NCBI RefSeq assembly: GCF_017313085.1
Contig: NZ_JAFLNF010000002.1
Span: 372,001 to 436,000, forward strand
Origin: Roseibium limicola
Lineage (GTDB): Bacteria; Pseudomonadota; Alphaproteobacteria; Rhizobiales; Stappiaceae
Reading direction: 5' to 3'
Length of the DNA stretch: 64,000 bases
Positions 1 to 8,854 of this stretch are shown piece after piece (the stretch's first letter is position 1; each line of letters begins with the position of its first letter). Both the position numbers and the translations under genes were made by a program. The notes under the pieces are model-generated. The model made no database searches. It saw nothing but the letters and a program-made list of their open reading frames with translations, and was not told the DNA's origin.

Positions 1-422
1 TCGCGAAAGCTGCGCGACAGCGCATCTGCAGGCACAAGACCCATGCCAATTTCATTGGAGACAAAGATGACGCGTCCCTGGAGAGCGCCAGCGGTGGCAT
101 ACAGGCAGTCAATCTCTGCCGGAAGATCGCGCTCATGGAAGACCAGGTTGTTCAGCCACAGTGTCAGGCAGTCGACCAAAATGATTGAATCTGCCGCAGC
201 CATATCCTCAAGGGCGCTGGAAAGATCGAGCTGCTCCTCGACCGTTTGCCAATCGCGACCACGGGTCTGCAGATGCAGAGCGATCCGCTCTTCGGTTTCC
301 GTGTCGATCCTTGGACTTGTCGCCAGATAGATCTTGCGCAGGCCGCTGTCGCGGGCGAGCTTCTCCGCAAAGGCGCTCTTGCCGGACCGCGCGCCGCCTA
401 GCACAAGCGATGCACCGCTCAT
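1..422 (-). CDS. cobU: Bifunctional adenosylcobinamide kinase / guanylyltransferase (CobU), 5' part
   Basis: The gene runs off the left edge, so only about 140 N-terminal residues are visible. CobU phosphorylates adenosylcobinamide and then transfers GMP to it, in the nucleotide-loop stage of cobalamin assembly and salvage. The start MSGASLVLGGARSGKS carries the family P-loop (GGARSGKS, residues 9-16). The segment RIALHLQTR holds the histidine (about H50) equivalent to the guanylylated histidine of the family. DCLTLWLNN and FVSNEIGMG (about 121-128) are further conserved blocks. A cobalamin riboswitch lies immediately upstream in the same orientation, which supports the call and predicts repression by adenosylcobalamin. 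The ATG at 422 has a modest GGCAGG upstream. The full family length is about 170-180 residues, so roughly 30-40 are missing. Confidence 0.93.
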   Translation of the reverse strand, partial: MSGASLVLGGARSGKSAFAEKLARDSGLRKIYLATSPRIDTETEERIALHLQTRGRDWQTVEEQLDLSSALEDMAAADSIILVDCLTLWLNNLVFHERDLPAEIDCLYATAGALQGRVIFVSNEIGMGLVPADALSRSFR

Positions 423-513
423 AGACTGGCCTGCCAGCAGAAAGCGGCAGCAAAGATGCTGGGCCGAATGCCGGTCCCAATGATAAAATCCAAAACAACC
501 TCCTGGCCGTCCA

Positions 514-785
514 CCCGACAGCACGTTCAACATGGGTTTCCTGTCGGGCCGGTCTCCTGGCTCGCGGTTCGAACGGTGTTTCTGAGTGCCTTCCCGCTGG
601 CGATGCGTGGCTGCGATGCAGACATGCGCCAACAGTGACGTGTGGTTCAGAAACCCCTCACCGCTTACAGTTGCGGGGGCAGCTCCGGCTTTCAATGCGC
701 GTCTTGATCTAAAGATGACATTGGGACCGGATTCCCGTTTCAGCCTGCCGCCGAATTTACACGCGACGTCAGACACCTGACATCC
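514..785 (-). promoter_or_regulatory. Cobalamin (AdoCbl) riboswitch upstream of cobU
   Basis: Read on the minus strand, the conserved parts come in the right order. GGGAATCCGGT is at 736-726. A CCGGAGCTGCCCCCGCAAC block continuing into CTGTAAGCGG lies within 690-657. The B12 box GAGCCAGGAGACCGGCC is at 563-547. It is followed by a hairpin (CTGTCGGG pairing with CCCGACAG, 548-514) that is the likely P13/expression platform, ending just before a GGAGG at about 500. Cobalamin binding should reduce expression of the downstream cobU transcript. The outer limits are approximate. Confidence 0.93.
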
Positions 786-1094
786 AAGGTTCTACTCGGG
801 TTGGGCAGATGCGGCAACCATCTGCTTGCATCGTACGGCACGGGGGCTCGGCGGAAGGCGCCCGCCATGGCAAGACCTTGCCACTTGTATCTCGTGGCGG
901 CACTTTGAGGGACCGCATTTCAATCCCGTCTGGTCAGCATAAGCTTATGATTTAAAGGCGATTATCCACATCGAGAAGGGCTTTTCCAAAGTTTCTTTTA
1001 AAAATCGGCAGTCGGGACTTGGCAAACGGGCAAAGCGTTTGATATACGCATGTCCATCGCCGGGGCCGGTCACCTACCGACCTCGACATGGTGA
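786..1094. other. Intergenic, promoter region between riboswitch and tRNA-Asn
   Basis: No coding frame with support was found. This stretch should contain the minus-strand promoter for the riboswitch/cobU transcript and the plus-strand promoter for the tRNA-Asn genes, but I could not pick out a convincing -35/-10 pair. Confidence 0.5.
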
Positions 1095-1170
1095 TCCCCG
1101 ATAGCTCAGTTGGTAGAGCATTCGACTGTTAATCGAATTGTCGCAGGTTCGAGCCCTGCTCGGGGAGCCA
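1095..1170 (+). tRNA. tRNA-Asn (GTT), first copy
   Basis: A 76-nt cloverleaf with CCA encoded. The acceptor TCCCCGA pairs with TCGGGGA, the D-arm is GCTC/GAGC, the anticodon loop is CTGTTAA (anticodon GTT, Asn), and the T-arm GCAGG-TTCGAGC-CCTGC is canonical. It is identical to the copy 149 bp downstream. Confidence 0.98.
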
Positions 1171-1243
1171 TCATCTTCAGGCTCCGCCCCTTTTTCTCAG
1201 GCAAGAGCTTTTGTCCAAAGAGCATGCCTCTTTAGACTGATAA

Positions 1244-1319
1244 TCCCCGATAGCTCAGTTGGTAGAGCATTCGACTGTTAATCGAATTGTCGCAGGTTCG
1301 AGCCCTGCTCGGGGAGCCA
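1244..1319 (+). tRNA. tRNA-Asn (GTT), second identical copy
   Basis: Same 76-nt sequence as the first copy, with anticodon GTT and CCA encoded, separated from it by a 73-bp spacer. The flanking DNA of the two copies differs, so the duplication does not extend noticeably beyond the tRNA. Confidence 0.98.
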
Positions 1320-1998
1320 TCACCTCTTGGTTTCTTTCAGCTACAAACTCATAAGCCGCTAACGGAACAGCGTGTTTCGCGCGTTGGGCTTGCTGAACTC
1401 AATAATTTTGAGACACATCCAAGCCTTTTTTGCGCAGCACACGAGCTCTAAACGAAAGTAATGGTGCCGGTGGCACTTGCGATTTCAGACGGGGCCAAAT
1501 CAATCACAATCCCTTGTCGATACTTGAACTTGCACTCAGCAAAAACACCCGGATCTTCTGATCCGTCAGACGCAGATGCGAGTTCTTGCACCAGCTTCCG
1601 TGTACGGCACCCCTACCCAGAAACACATGCCAAATTACGCATAACCACTGATTTCGTTAGGGAAGTTTCGAACGACAAGCAAAAAAACTGTCTCAAACAA
1701 GAACGGTAAGCATACCCCTGTTGCTTTTACCAAGTTGCCAGAATCACCGGTTTCGGACCACGATGATTCATGACTTGGGTGCCAACCTTGCATAATTGTT
1801 CTCCCCAACGGGGTTGTTCAACTCAAGTCGAACTAGGCAGGAAAACCGCCTTCGGGCTGTGAGAATTCCGAACAAGGAATCCATGTCCCGATCAGGTGGC
1901 GCACAAAATTCAACGTGCCTGCGAATGATGCCGGGATGCCCATTTGGGTAAATGCATGTGGCCCCATCCTAAAGCAGTGGCCCGGCAATGCACCGAGT
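1320..1998. other. Gene-poor stretch after tandem tRNA-Asn
   Basis: About 680 bp with no frame I can support. The short open frames here (for example 1461-1709 plus) have no recognisable motif and no good ribosome-binding site. No integrase, repeat or attachment-site duplicate was seen, despite the tRNA location. Confidence 0.5.
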
Positions 1999-2032
1999 AA
2001 ATAAAGCGCGAGGCCCACCTCGCGCTTTATTT
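1999..2032. terminator. Strong bidirectional hairpin terminator after hmuV
   Basis: A perfect 15-bp inverted repeat (AAATAAAGCGCGAGG and its complement) with a CCCA loop. It lies 33 bp beyond the hmuV stop codon. The A/T-rich outer stem gives U-rich tails on both strands. Confidence 0.88.
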
Positions 2033-2065
2033 GTATCTGCACTGATGTTCAGAATTCAGCTTGCT

Positions 2066-2905
2066 TCAGTGCCCGGCAACTTGGGGAAGGACAAAAGGCA
2101 TCTCTCGGCCCGGTGTTTCACCTACAGGCAGAACACACTCATAGAGACTTGAGACAAGGTCGCTGGTGATTACCTGCTGTACCGAGCCTTCTGCTCGCGC
2201 CTCACCCTGCTTCAATGCCAGAACGTGATCTGCGAACATCGCCGTTAGGTTAAGATCGTGCATCACGGCAACGACGCCGCCCCCGCCTTCAGCAAACGAT
2301 CTGGCAAACCGCATCACCCAGAGTTGGTGCTTGATATCCAGACTGGAAACAGGCTCATCCAGAAACAGCCACCGTGGGCCCTCGGGGCCGACAGGCGCAC
2401 CGACCTGACACAGAACCCGCGCAAGCTGCACCCGCTGCTGCTCGCCCCCCGAAAGTTGCTGGTAGGAGCGCCCACTGAAGCCATTCAGATCCACCGCCGC
2501 CAAGGCATCTTCCACCGAATAGGATCCGCCCTCATTGCCGCGCACCCGACGCCCCAGCGAGACGACCTCGTGAACCGTCAATGGAAAGGCAACAGACGTG
2601 TGTTGCGGCAGGACGGCTCGGCAGAGCGACAACTCACGTCGGTTTTCTTCACTCACCAGCCGCCCGGCAAGTCGGATCGAGCCATGATAGCCAAGCTCTC
2701 CGATGATCGCCTTCAGAAGCGTGCTCTTGCCCGATCCATTGGGTCCGATAATCGCGCTGAACCTGCCAGCTTCGGCCTTAAACCCGACCTGGCGTAGGAT
2801 CTCCTTGCGGCCGATCACTACGCAAACCCCCTCGACGTCCAGTCTAGATGCCGAAATTGGATGAGGACCGCCGGGAATATTCGTCGAAGAAGCCATGTTA
2901 GACAC
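2066..2905 (-). CDS. hmuV: Heme ABC transporter ATP-binding protein HmuV
   Basis: The 279-residue cytoplasmic ATPase that powers heme import through HmuU. Walker A GPNGSGKST is at residues 54-62, the ABC signature LSGGEQQR at 151-158, Walker B WLFLDEP at 179-185, and the H-loop histidine at 216 in VMHDLNL. This arrangement and the FecE/HmuV-type Q-loop fit iron/heme importers. It is the last gene of hmuTUV. Its start overlaps the hmuU stop by 8 bp (ATGTCTAA), implying translational coupling. A strong hairpin terminator follows. The order T-U-V and the gene lengths match alphaproteobacterial heme systems. A vitamin B12 or siderophore substrate is the main alternative, but the partner genes favour heme. 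Confidence 0.9.
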   Translation of the reverse strand: MSNMASSTNIPGGPHPISASRLDVEGVCVVIGRKEILRQVGFKAEAGRFSAIIGPNGSGKSTLLKAIIGELGYHGSIRLAGRLVSEENRRELSLCRAVLPQHTSVAFPLTVHEVVSLGRRVRGNEGGSYSVEDALAAVDLNGFSGRSYQQLSGGEQQRVQLARVLCQVGAPVGPEGPRWLFLDEPVSSLDIKHQLWVMRFARSFAEGGGGVVAVMHDLNLTAMFADHVLALKQGEARAEGSVQQVITSDLVSSLYECVLPVGETPGREMPFVLPQVAGH

Positions 2906-3989
2906 CTGCCATCAGTCCCTTGCGACGCAAGAGAATCCAGAGGAAGAACGGCGCCCCGACCAAAGCCGTGACGATACCAATCGGCAATTCTGCCGGCGCC
3001 ACGATCACACGGGCAATCGCGTCCGCCAAGAGCAGCAAGGACGCGCCCAACAGCACACAGCCAGGCAGCAGATAGCGATGATCTGGCCCGATCACCAACC
3101 GCAATAGATGCGGCACCACAATCCCCACGAAGCCGATCCCACCGCTGACAGCCACACATGCGCCGGTGGCCAGGGCAACACAGATGATGGACAGGGTTTT
3201 CAGGCGCTCGACGTGGATACCCATGTGGCCAGCCGCAGCCTCGCCAAGAAACAGGCTGTTTAGTCCTGGAGCCATGAGCAGCGCGCCAAGACTTGCAACC
3301 CCCACAAACGGAAGGGCAGCTGCAACCTTGCCCCAGGTCGCTCCCGCGAGCGAACCCAACTGCCAGAAATTCAGATCGCGCAATTGCTGGTCATCTGCCA
3401 GAAAGATCAACACACCCACCATGGCCAAAGCGAGCGCCGACAAGGCGATACCGGCCAGTAGAAGTGTTGCGACAGACGTCTGCCCCTCCGTCCGCCCAAG
3501 GGAATAGAGACAGAAGGTCGTCGCAAGGCTGCCAACAAAGGCAGCAACCGGAAGGGCATAGATCCCCAGGTGGAGCGTTACTGGCGCCAGCACACTACTG
3601 CCCAGGACAATCATCGCAGCCGCCCCGAGACTGGCGCCAGCAGAAACCCCAACGACCCCAGGGTCTGCAAGAGGATTTCGAAAAAGCCCCTGCATCACCG
3701 CCCCGGCGATGGCCAGACCGCCGCCAACGATGACCCCTAGCACCATGCGCGGCAGCCGAATGACCTCGATCACCAGTTGGTCCCGTGCACTCAGCTCATG
3801 TTGCCCCGCAACCGCTTGCAGATACTCCCAGAGGCGGATGTCCACCGCCCCACTGGTCATGGACAACCAGATACAGACCAGAAGGAAACCGCAAAGCAGC
3901 AGCAAAACCAGAAGCGCCCGATTACGCCGGTCCCCCTCCACGCCTGTCCGGCTCCAACGCACACGCAGCGAAACATCGGCAACACTCAT
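2898..3989 (-). CDS. hmuU: Heme ABC transporter permease HmuU (FecCD family)
   Basis: A 363-residue inner-membrane permease of the FecCD/BtuC fold with about nine to ten hydrophobic segments. The family blocks are readable: RLPRMVLGVIVGGGLA near residue 78, GLFRNPLADPGVVG near 102, and the C-terminal GGIGFVGIVVPHLLR segment that carries the coupling region for the ATPase. It would move heme delivered by HmuT across the inner membrane, using HmuV. Its ATG overlaps the hmuT stop by 4 bp (ATGA), and its 3' end overlaps hmuV by 8 bp, so the three genes form one tightly coupled operon. Confidence 0.91.
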   Translation of the reverse strand: MSVADVSLRVRWSRTGVEGDRRNRALLVLLLLCGFLLVCIWLSMTSGAVDIRLWEYLQAVAGQHELSARDQLVIEVIRLPRMVLGVIVGGGLAIAGAVMQGLFRNPLADPGVVGVSAGASLGAAAMIVLGSSVLAPVTLHLGIYALPVAAFVGSLATTFCLYSLGRTEGQTSVATLLLAGIALSALALAMVGVLIFLADDQQLRDLNFWQLGSLAGATWGKVAAALPFVGVASLGALLMAPGLNSLFLGEAAAGHMGIHVERLKTLSIICVALATGACVAVSGGIGFVGIVVPHLLRLVIGPDHRYLLPGCVLLGASLLLLADAIARVIVAPAELPIGIVTALVGAPFFLWILLRRKGLMAGV

Positions 3990-4912
3990 TTTGCAGAACC
4001 GGCTCCGACGAGTTCGGACACTTCGGCGCTCAGCTCCGTTACGGCACTTGCTGTGCGAGGTCCGAATCCAAGCAGGTAGAGACCGTTCATCGCGATGATA
4101 CGCTCATTCTTGCCGGCAGGCGTCGCGCCCAGGGCGGGATGGGTCAAAACGGTATCCTTGCGGGCGGAATGATCGCCTGCGCCACTCATCATCAGGATCA
4201 CATCCGGGGCTGCTTCCGTCACCGCTTCATTGCTCAGCGGCTTGTAGCCGGAGAAGCCTGACACCGCGTTGGTCAGATGCGCCATTTTTAGGACACCGTC
4301 AGCCGCTGTGCCTTCGCCAGAGGCAAGCACGTTGCCGCCCTGCAGTGACAAGACGAAAAGCACCTTAGTGTCGCCAGGCCGCGCCGCAGCTTCCGCTTCG
4401 GCGGCAGCAAGCTCCTGCTTCAGCTGTTCGATCAGTACGTCAGCCTTGTCCTGTGCCCCCATCGCTTGCCCGACCACTTCGATCTTGTCGAGAATGCCTT
4501 GAGCGCTGTAGGCCTCAGGCACCAAAACGATCGGAACTCCGGCTTCTGCCAGCACCGTCATGGTTTCCGGCGGCCCACTTCCTTCAAGCGCCACGATTGC
4601 ATCCATCCCCGTTGACAACACGCCTTCCGGGCTAAGCGCGCGGATGTAGCCAACATCAGGAAGCGCCAAGGCTTGCTGCGGATAGAGACTGGTGGAATCG
4701 CGGGCAACAAGCCGGTCTTCCAATCCAAGCGCATAGATGATTTCGGTCACAGAGCCGCCGATCGCAACGACCTTGTGTGCCTGTGACACGTCCGCCACTG
4801 TTTGTGCGGGCGCTGCAGAAGATTGAGCAAGAGCAGGCGCTTCGGCGGCAAAAGCCAGCCCGAGAACCAGAACCGCGGTCGATGCCGCATGCGTGAAGGC
4901 AGTTTTCATCAT
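3986..4912 (-). CDS. hmuT: Periplasmic heme-binding protein HmuT
   Basis: A 308-residue exported binding protein of the BtuF/HmuT type. The N-terminus has a Sec signal peptide ending in APALAQ-S (about residue 30). The mature part starts with the characteristic VAIGGSVTEIIYALG block (about 50-64) and contains YPQQALALPDVGYIRALSPEG, typical of heme-binding HmuT. It captures heme after outer-membrane uptake and hands it to HmuU. It is the first gene of hmuTUV. No hmuS or TonB receptor gene is present next to it in this window. ATG at 4912 (or 4909) follows a GGGA. Regulation by iron (Irr/RirA/Fur) is expected from the family, but I could not identify a clear operator. Confidence 0.9.
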   Translation of the reverse strand: MMKTAFTHAASTAVLVLGLAFAAEAPALAQSSAAPAQTVADVSQAHKVVAIGGSVTEIIYALGLEDRLVARDSTSLYPQQALALPDVGYIRALSPEGVLSTGMDAIVALEGSGPPETMTVLAEAGVPIVLVPEAYSAQGILDKIEVVGQAMGAQDKADVLIEQLKQELAAAEAEAAARPGDTKVLFVLSLQGGNVLASGEGTAADGVLKMAHLTNAVSGFSGYKPLSNEAVTEAAPDVILMMSGAGDHSARKDTVLTHPALGATPAGKNERIIAMNGLYLLGFGPRTASAVTELSAEVSELVGAGSAK

Positions 4913-5242
4913 GGTGTCCCAATGGCCACGAATAAAGCGTACGCCAACAAAATTTAGCGCCGAACATTATCCGGAATGATAGAATTAAACGATGGCTAAA
5001 CATCGGAAAAAACACGCGAAAACGGCCAGAGATTACCTCTCGCCTCCTCCGCGTCACCGGTGTCATGGCTGGCTCGTCGATCAGAGCTTTACTTGACTAT
5101 AACATTCATATTTTATAATTGTCACGCGCACAGCGGTGGAAAATCAATTTCGCCCAACACATCAGGTGTCTAGCCAGCGGCGTTTGCAGGGGATCAACTC
5201 CGGTTTAGCCTGCGTTGCAGCCAGAAAAAGGGAAGTATTCTA
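4913..5242. promoter_or_regulatory. Divergent promoter region, hmuT / exported protein
   Basis: An AT-rich 330-bp spacer between divergent genes. On the plus strand TTGACT (5093-5098) and TATAAT (5114-5119) look like sigma-70 elements, but the spacer is only 15 bp, so this is tentative. No convincing iron-box inverted repeat was found by eye. Confidence 0.4.
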
Positions 5243-5725
5243 ATGCCAAATTCCATTCGCCAGACCCTGGCCCGAGCGTTTGCTCCCAACCGCCATATGG
5301 GCTTCGCATTTGCCCTTTCGCTGACCTACGCGCTCGCCGCGCCCAGTATGGTACATGCGCAAGAAGAGGCCGGTTTGTCGCTGGAATTGAACCGTGCAGC
5401 CCAGACCAAGACAGGCTGCATGCTGACCTTCGTCGCCACAAACAAAGCCAAGGCAAGCCTGAACGGCGTGGCCTATGAGCTCGTCTTGTTCAACAAGGAC
5501 GGCCTGGTGGAGCAGATGACAGCTTTCGATTTTGGAGCTCTTCCGAATGGCAAGACAGTCGTTCGCCAGTTCGAGCTGCCCAATCGCCAGTGCGAAAGCC
5601 TGGGTCAGATCCTGATCAATGGCGCATCGCGCTGTGATGTCGCTGATCCGCAGCCTGGCCTGGAAGATATCTGCATAAGCGCACTTCAGCCGAAAACCCG
5701 TGCGGACATCGACTTCCTGAAATAA
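5243..5725 (+). CDS. Exported protein of unknown function
   Basis: A 160-residue protein with a long basic N-terminus followed by a hydrophobic core and a likely signal peptidase site after MVHAQ (about residue 38). The mature part is a small beta-rich domain with four cysteines (in TKTGC, NRQCES, SRCDVA and EDICIS), which could form disulfides in the periplasm. The ATG follows a good AGGGAAG ribosome-binding site. I do not recognise a named family. It is transcribed divergently from the heme operon, but nothing shows a role in heme uptake. It is single-gene in layout, with the next gene converging on it. Confidence 0.75.
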   Translation: MPNSIRQTLARAFAPNRHMGFAFALSLTYALAAPSMVHAQEEAGLSLELNRAAQTKTGCMLTFVATNKAKASLNGVAYELVLFNKDGLVEQMTAFDFGALPNGKTVVRQFELPNRQCESLGQILINGASRCDVADPQPGLEDICISALQPKTRADIDFLK

Positions 5726-5923
5726 TGCTGTCGGAACTTGCGTCTCGGGTGCCAGTGCAATCTTGCGAATGCACAGACCTGTCGCAAAAACGGTAGCAAC
5801 ATATCACCCCTGGCCCCCGGCGCGCTTTTCTGACCTCCTGCGCCAAGGGTTGGGGGTGCCTCAAGCGGATTTTCCTGCAAGCCAGCGACAGTCCGCCCTT
5901 ACCAATTCAGAAGTCAGGTCACA

Positions 5924-8854
5924 TCAAGACAGAATGGTGAATCCGCCGCCGCCGGCATAGGCCGCATCGCAGGCCTTCATCGCCACCTGAAAAGCTTCTT
6001 GAGCTGTCGACATATCGTCTGTCAGGCGAACCACGCCGATTGAAATCGGATTCGTCCCATCCTCGGTTTTGCACTCTTGAATGGAACGCAGCTCAGTCAA
6101 AGTGCGACGCGAGACAGCCTTCACCACGCGCCGGCTGTTCTGTACCTGTGGGAAAATCACCAGAAACTCACCACTGTCCAGCCGCGCGACCTTGTCCATC
6201 CCCCGGACTTTTCCAAGGATATTCTGGGTGACAGCCCGGAGCATCCTGCGATCCTTCGCAGAGTGTTCGACCGCGGCTGAGGCCTTTGTCCGACCAACCC
6301 GCACAATAGACAGAACCCCGTGGCCCTCGGTCTCGTGGATCGTCCGAAGCGTTTCATCAAGCGAACGCATGGCCCAGGCCTGATCATGCAGTCCTGTTTC
6401 ATCATCCAGCCCAGCATTGCCTGCCGATGTGCTGCCATCATCGTCGCCCGCCAAAAGAACGCTGTGGGTTCCAATCCAGCCGCCACCGGGCAAGGGCGAG
6501 TGATTTGACTTCAGAATCCGCCCATTGGCCATACGGAACCGCGAGTGAACCACCTCGCCCCGGTTCAACCGAGCAATCAGCCCATCCACATGTGCCTTCA
6601 CATCGCCCTGGAAATTGCCGCGTGCCTTCGCCACTTCAATCAGGTCAAACAGCGAGATCCCGCGCCGGGCTTCGCCATGCTGCTTGTTGAAATATTCGAC
6701 ATACTTGTCGTTCCAGGTCTGAAGTCGCCCTTCCCGGTCGAACACGCTGACGGCAAGATTGATGTTCTCGAAAGTATGCTCAAGCTCTTCGCTTTTCTCG
6801 CGCGCCAGCTTTTCCTTCGCCTGCAGCTCCTCTGCCGCATTTCGGCTCTCGGTGATATCTTCAACGAACGTCAGAATATTACCGCCGGGAAGGGCTCTGC
6901 CAGAGACACGGAAGATGGTTCCATCGGCGAACTTCCGCTCGAACGGTGCACCGTCGATAAGCCGCAGTCTCTCGGTTGACCGCGCAACCTCCTCCGCGAG
7001 GTTTTCCTCTCCCGAGCCCATATGCTTGAACGCATTATGCAGCATGTCGGAAAGCGAAACGGTCTCGCCGACCTCGCCGTCCTGAAAATGCAGAAGCTTC
7101 ATCCATTTGCTGTTGAAATAGGTCACCTCCATATCGGCGGTGATCAGAGCAACAGCCGCTGGGAAATAGTCAAAGATCGCCTTCAGAACGGAGGCTTTTT
7201 CCTTGAGTTCGGTAACGTCAGCAAAAAAATCGGCTCGGTAACTGGAAGGAGTGATCTGGCTGGTGGACTGAATCCATCGGCCGTCGCTCAACCTCTCCAG
7301 ACGCGTAGGCTCGCCCATGAAAAAACCATTGCGCCACTCTTCAATCCATGAGTCGCGCGCCGGTGTGGCGCTTGGCGCGTCAGGAAACTGCCCTGACACG
7401 AGTGCATCTGTCATGAGTTGATGGAACGTCTGGCCGCGACATTTCTTGATCCCTACTCCGGAGAGAACCCCAAAGCGGTAAGCCGCGTTGGCCATGTAAA
7501 GTTTGTCGTCCTGATCGTAGATCGCAAAACCTGAGGGAACAGCTTCAAACACCTCGTTCAACATGTCCTCGGTGTGCTTCTGCTGGGTGACATCATTGAT
7601 TGAAATGACGACGCCAACAAGCTCGCCGCTCTCATCGTTGATCAACGGTTCTGAATGGCATTTCAGCCACTTGCGCTGACGACTGACACCAATCCGTGAC
7701 AGAGAATTCCACTTCATGCTCTCACGACCAGAGAGGAGCCTTTCAACCAGCTCGTCTCCCCCGATGGCGCTCAGGCCATCTTCTTCGGCAAGCGAGTAAT
7801 CCGGGGCGAATTCAGTCGCAATGCTGGCAAGATGGCTCAATCCCTCGTAGAGGGTTTCAACCTCAAGTATCGTTTCCGCCGCTGCATTGTACCATCGCAG
7901 AACCCCCTCCCGGTCCGCCACCAGAATGCCTTCGGTCAAGGCATCCAGCGTCGAACGATAGAGCCGCTCGGCCGTGGCAACCTCAGACTCCATCTGTACC
8001 TGGGAAGTGATATCGGTCACTGCTCCAACCAGGCGCGGGCGCTTCCGACCAGGCTCGAAGATCGGCTGACAAACCGAATAAACCCAGACATCGCGTCCCA
8101 TCGCAGTGGTAATCTGCAATTTCAGCTCCCAACCGGAGCCGCTGCGTAAGGCTTCTTTAAAAGCAGATTCCAGTAAAGGCTGACAGTCTGGATTACACAG
8201 CTGAAACCACTCCTGCAGCTTCAGCGTCGTCCCTTCCGGCAAGTCGTGAATACGGCAAGTCTGCGGAGTCCAACGAACTTCCCGCGTCTCGCCGTCAATC
8301 TCCCACCCCCCCATGCCCGCTAGTTCATTGAACTGGTTGAAGAAGTCCCTGAGATCAACCTCCTGCTCCAACTGCTGTTCGAGTCCACTCACTTGAGTGG
8401 AATGCTCCAGCAACGTGACAGCTGCAGCGAGGAGTGAAGTCAAGGCATTCCGCGCGCCATGCTCTTCCGGGGGCGTGTCGCCGATCAGCAGAAGCATTCC
8501 AGAAAGCACTGGTGCACCAAGCACCCAAACCACCAGCGGTTCCAGATCATCATTCATCAGAGGAAGAGAGATCTCGATCAAGTCTCTGGGGTCAGAGCTT
8601 GCAGGCTCCAGCTGGTCCTGCAGCCAGATCGCCAAATTCTGATCGACGTCCAGCTCAGGCGCAGCGCCTGCCTTCCCCAGACATTCCAGCCGCTCGTTTT
8701 GCAGAAGATAAAAGCCGGCGAACCGACCTCCCGTCAAAGCAACAGTCGGGGCCAGGAGATTTGACAGACCATCTGGTGAACTAATCTGCCCAGCAGCATC
8801 AAGTGGCAGATCCGGATAACCGGGAAGTTTGGGATCGGCAAAAGCCACGGTCAC
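5924..8854 (-). CDS. Multi-PAS sensor protein with degenerate GGDEF domain
   Basis: A 976-residue cytoplasmic protein with no membrane segment. After an N-terminal segment of about 130 residues and a short coiled coil there are about five PAS-like repeats (roughly 170-290, 295-430, 432-560, 560-680 and 690-805), each followed by a DIT or DVT type exit motif such as AVTDITSQ and FADVTELKE. The C-terminus (about 820-976) has the GGDEF fold pattern, but the active-site loop reads RLDSGEF instead of RLGGDEF, so diguanylate cyclase activity is unlikely. It may act as a c-di-GMP/GTP receptor or protein-interaction module driven by redox, oxygen or ligand sensing. GTG at 8854 is the apparent start, with a weak AAGG upstream. 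It is monocistronic in appearance. Confidence 0.85.
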   Translation of the reverse strand: MTVAFADPKLPGYPDLPLDAAGQISSPDGLSNLLAPTVALTGGRFAGFYLLQNERLECLGKAGAAPELDVDQNLAIWLQDQLEPASSDPRDLIEISLPLMNDDLEPLVVWVLGAPVLSGMLLLIGDTPPEEHGARNALTSLLAAAVTLLEHSTQVSGLEQQLEQEVDLRDFFNQFNELAGMGGWEIDGETREVRWTPQTCRIHDLPEGTTLKLQEWFQLCNPDCQPLLESAFKEALRSGSGWELKLQITTAMGRDVWVYSVCQPIFEPGRKRPRLVGAVTDITSQVQMESEVATAERLYRSTLDALTEGILVADREGVLRWYNAAAETILEVETLYEGLSHLASIATEFAPDYSLAEEDGLSAIGGDELVERLLSGRESMKWNSLSRIGVSRQRKWLKCHSEPLINDESGELVGVVISINDVTQQKHTEDMLNEVFEAVPSGFAIYDQDDKLYMANAAYRFGVLSGVGIKKCRGQTFHQLMTDALVSGQFPDAPSATPARDSWIEEWRNGFFMGEPTRLERLSDGRWIQSTSQITPSSYRADFFADVTELKEKASVLKAIFDYFPAAVALITADMEVTYFNSKWMKLLHFQDGEVGETVSLSDMLHNAFKHMGSGEENLAEEVARSTERLRLIDGAPFERKFADGTIFRVSGRALPGGNILTFVEDITESRNAAEELQAKEKLAREKSEELEHTFENINLAVSVFDREGRLQTWNDKYVEYFNKQHGEARRGISLFDLIEVAKARGNFQGDVKAHVDGLIARLNRGEVVHSRFRMANGRILKSNHSPLPGGGWIGTHSVLLAGDDDGSTSAGNAGLDDETGLHDQAWAMRSLDETLRTIHETEGHGVLSIVRVGRTKASAAVEHSAKDRRMLRAVTQNILGKVRGMDKVARLDSGEFLVIFPQVQNSRRVVKAVSRRTLTELRSIQECKTEDGTNPISIGVVRLTDDMSTAQEAFQVAMKACDAAYAGGGGFTILS

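Noticed and set aside
1461..1709. 82-codon plus-strand open frame
   Set aside because: No motif, no ribosome-binding site, and composition unlike neighbouring genes.
1095..2000. Possible integrative element or att-site duplication at the tandem tRNA-Asn
   Set aside because: No integrase, recombinase, phage-like gene or change in gene type follows; the repeat equals the tRNA gene itself.
4913..5242. Iron-responsive operator (Fur/Irr/RirA box) before hmuT
   Set aside because: Expected from the pathway, but no convincing inverted repeat was visible by eye.
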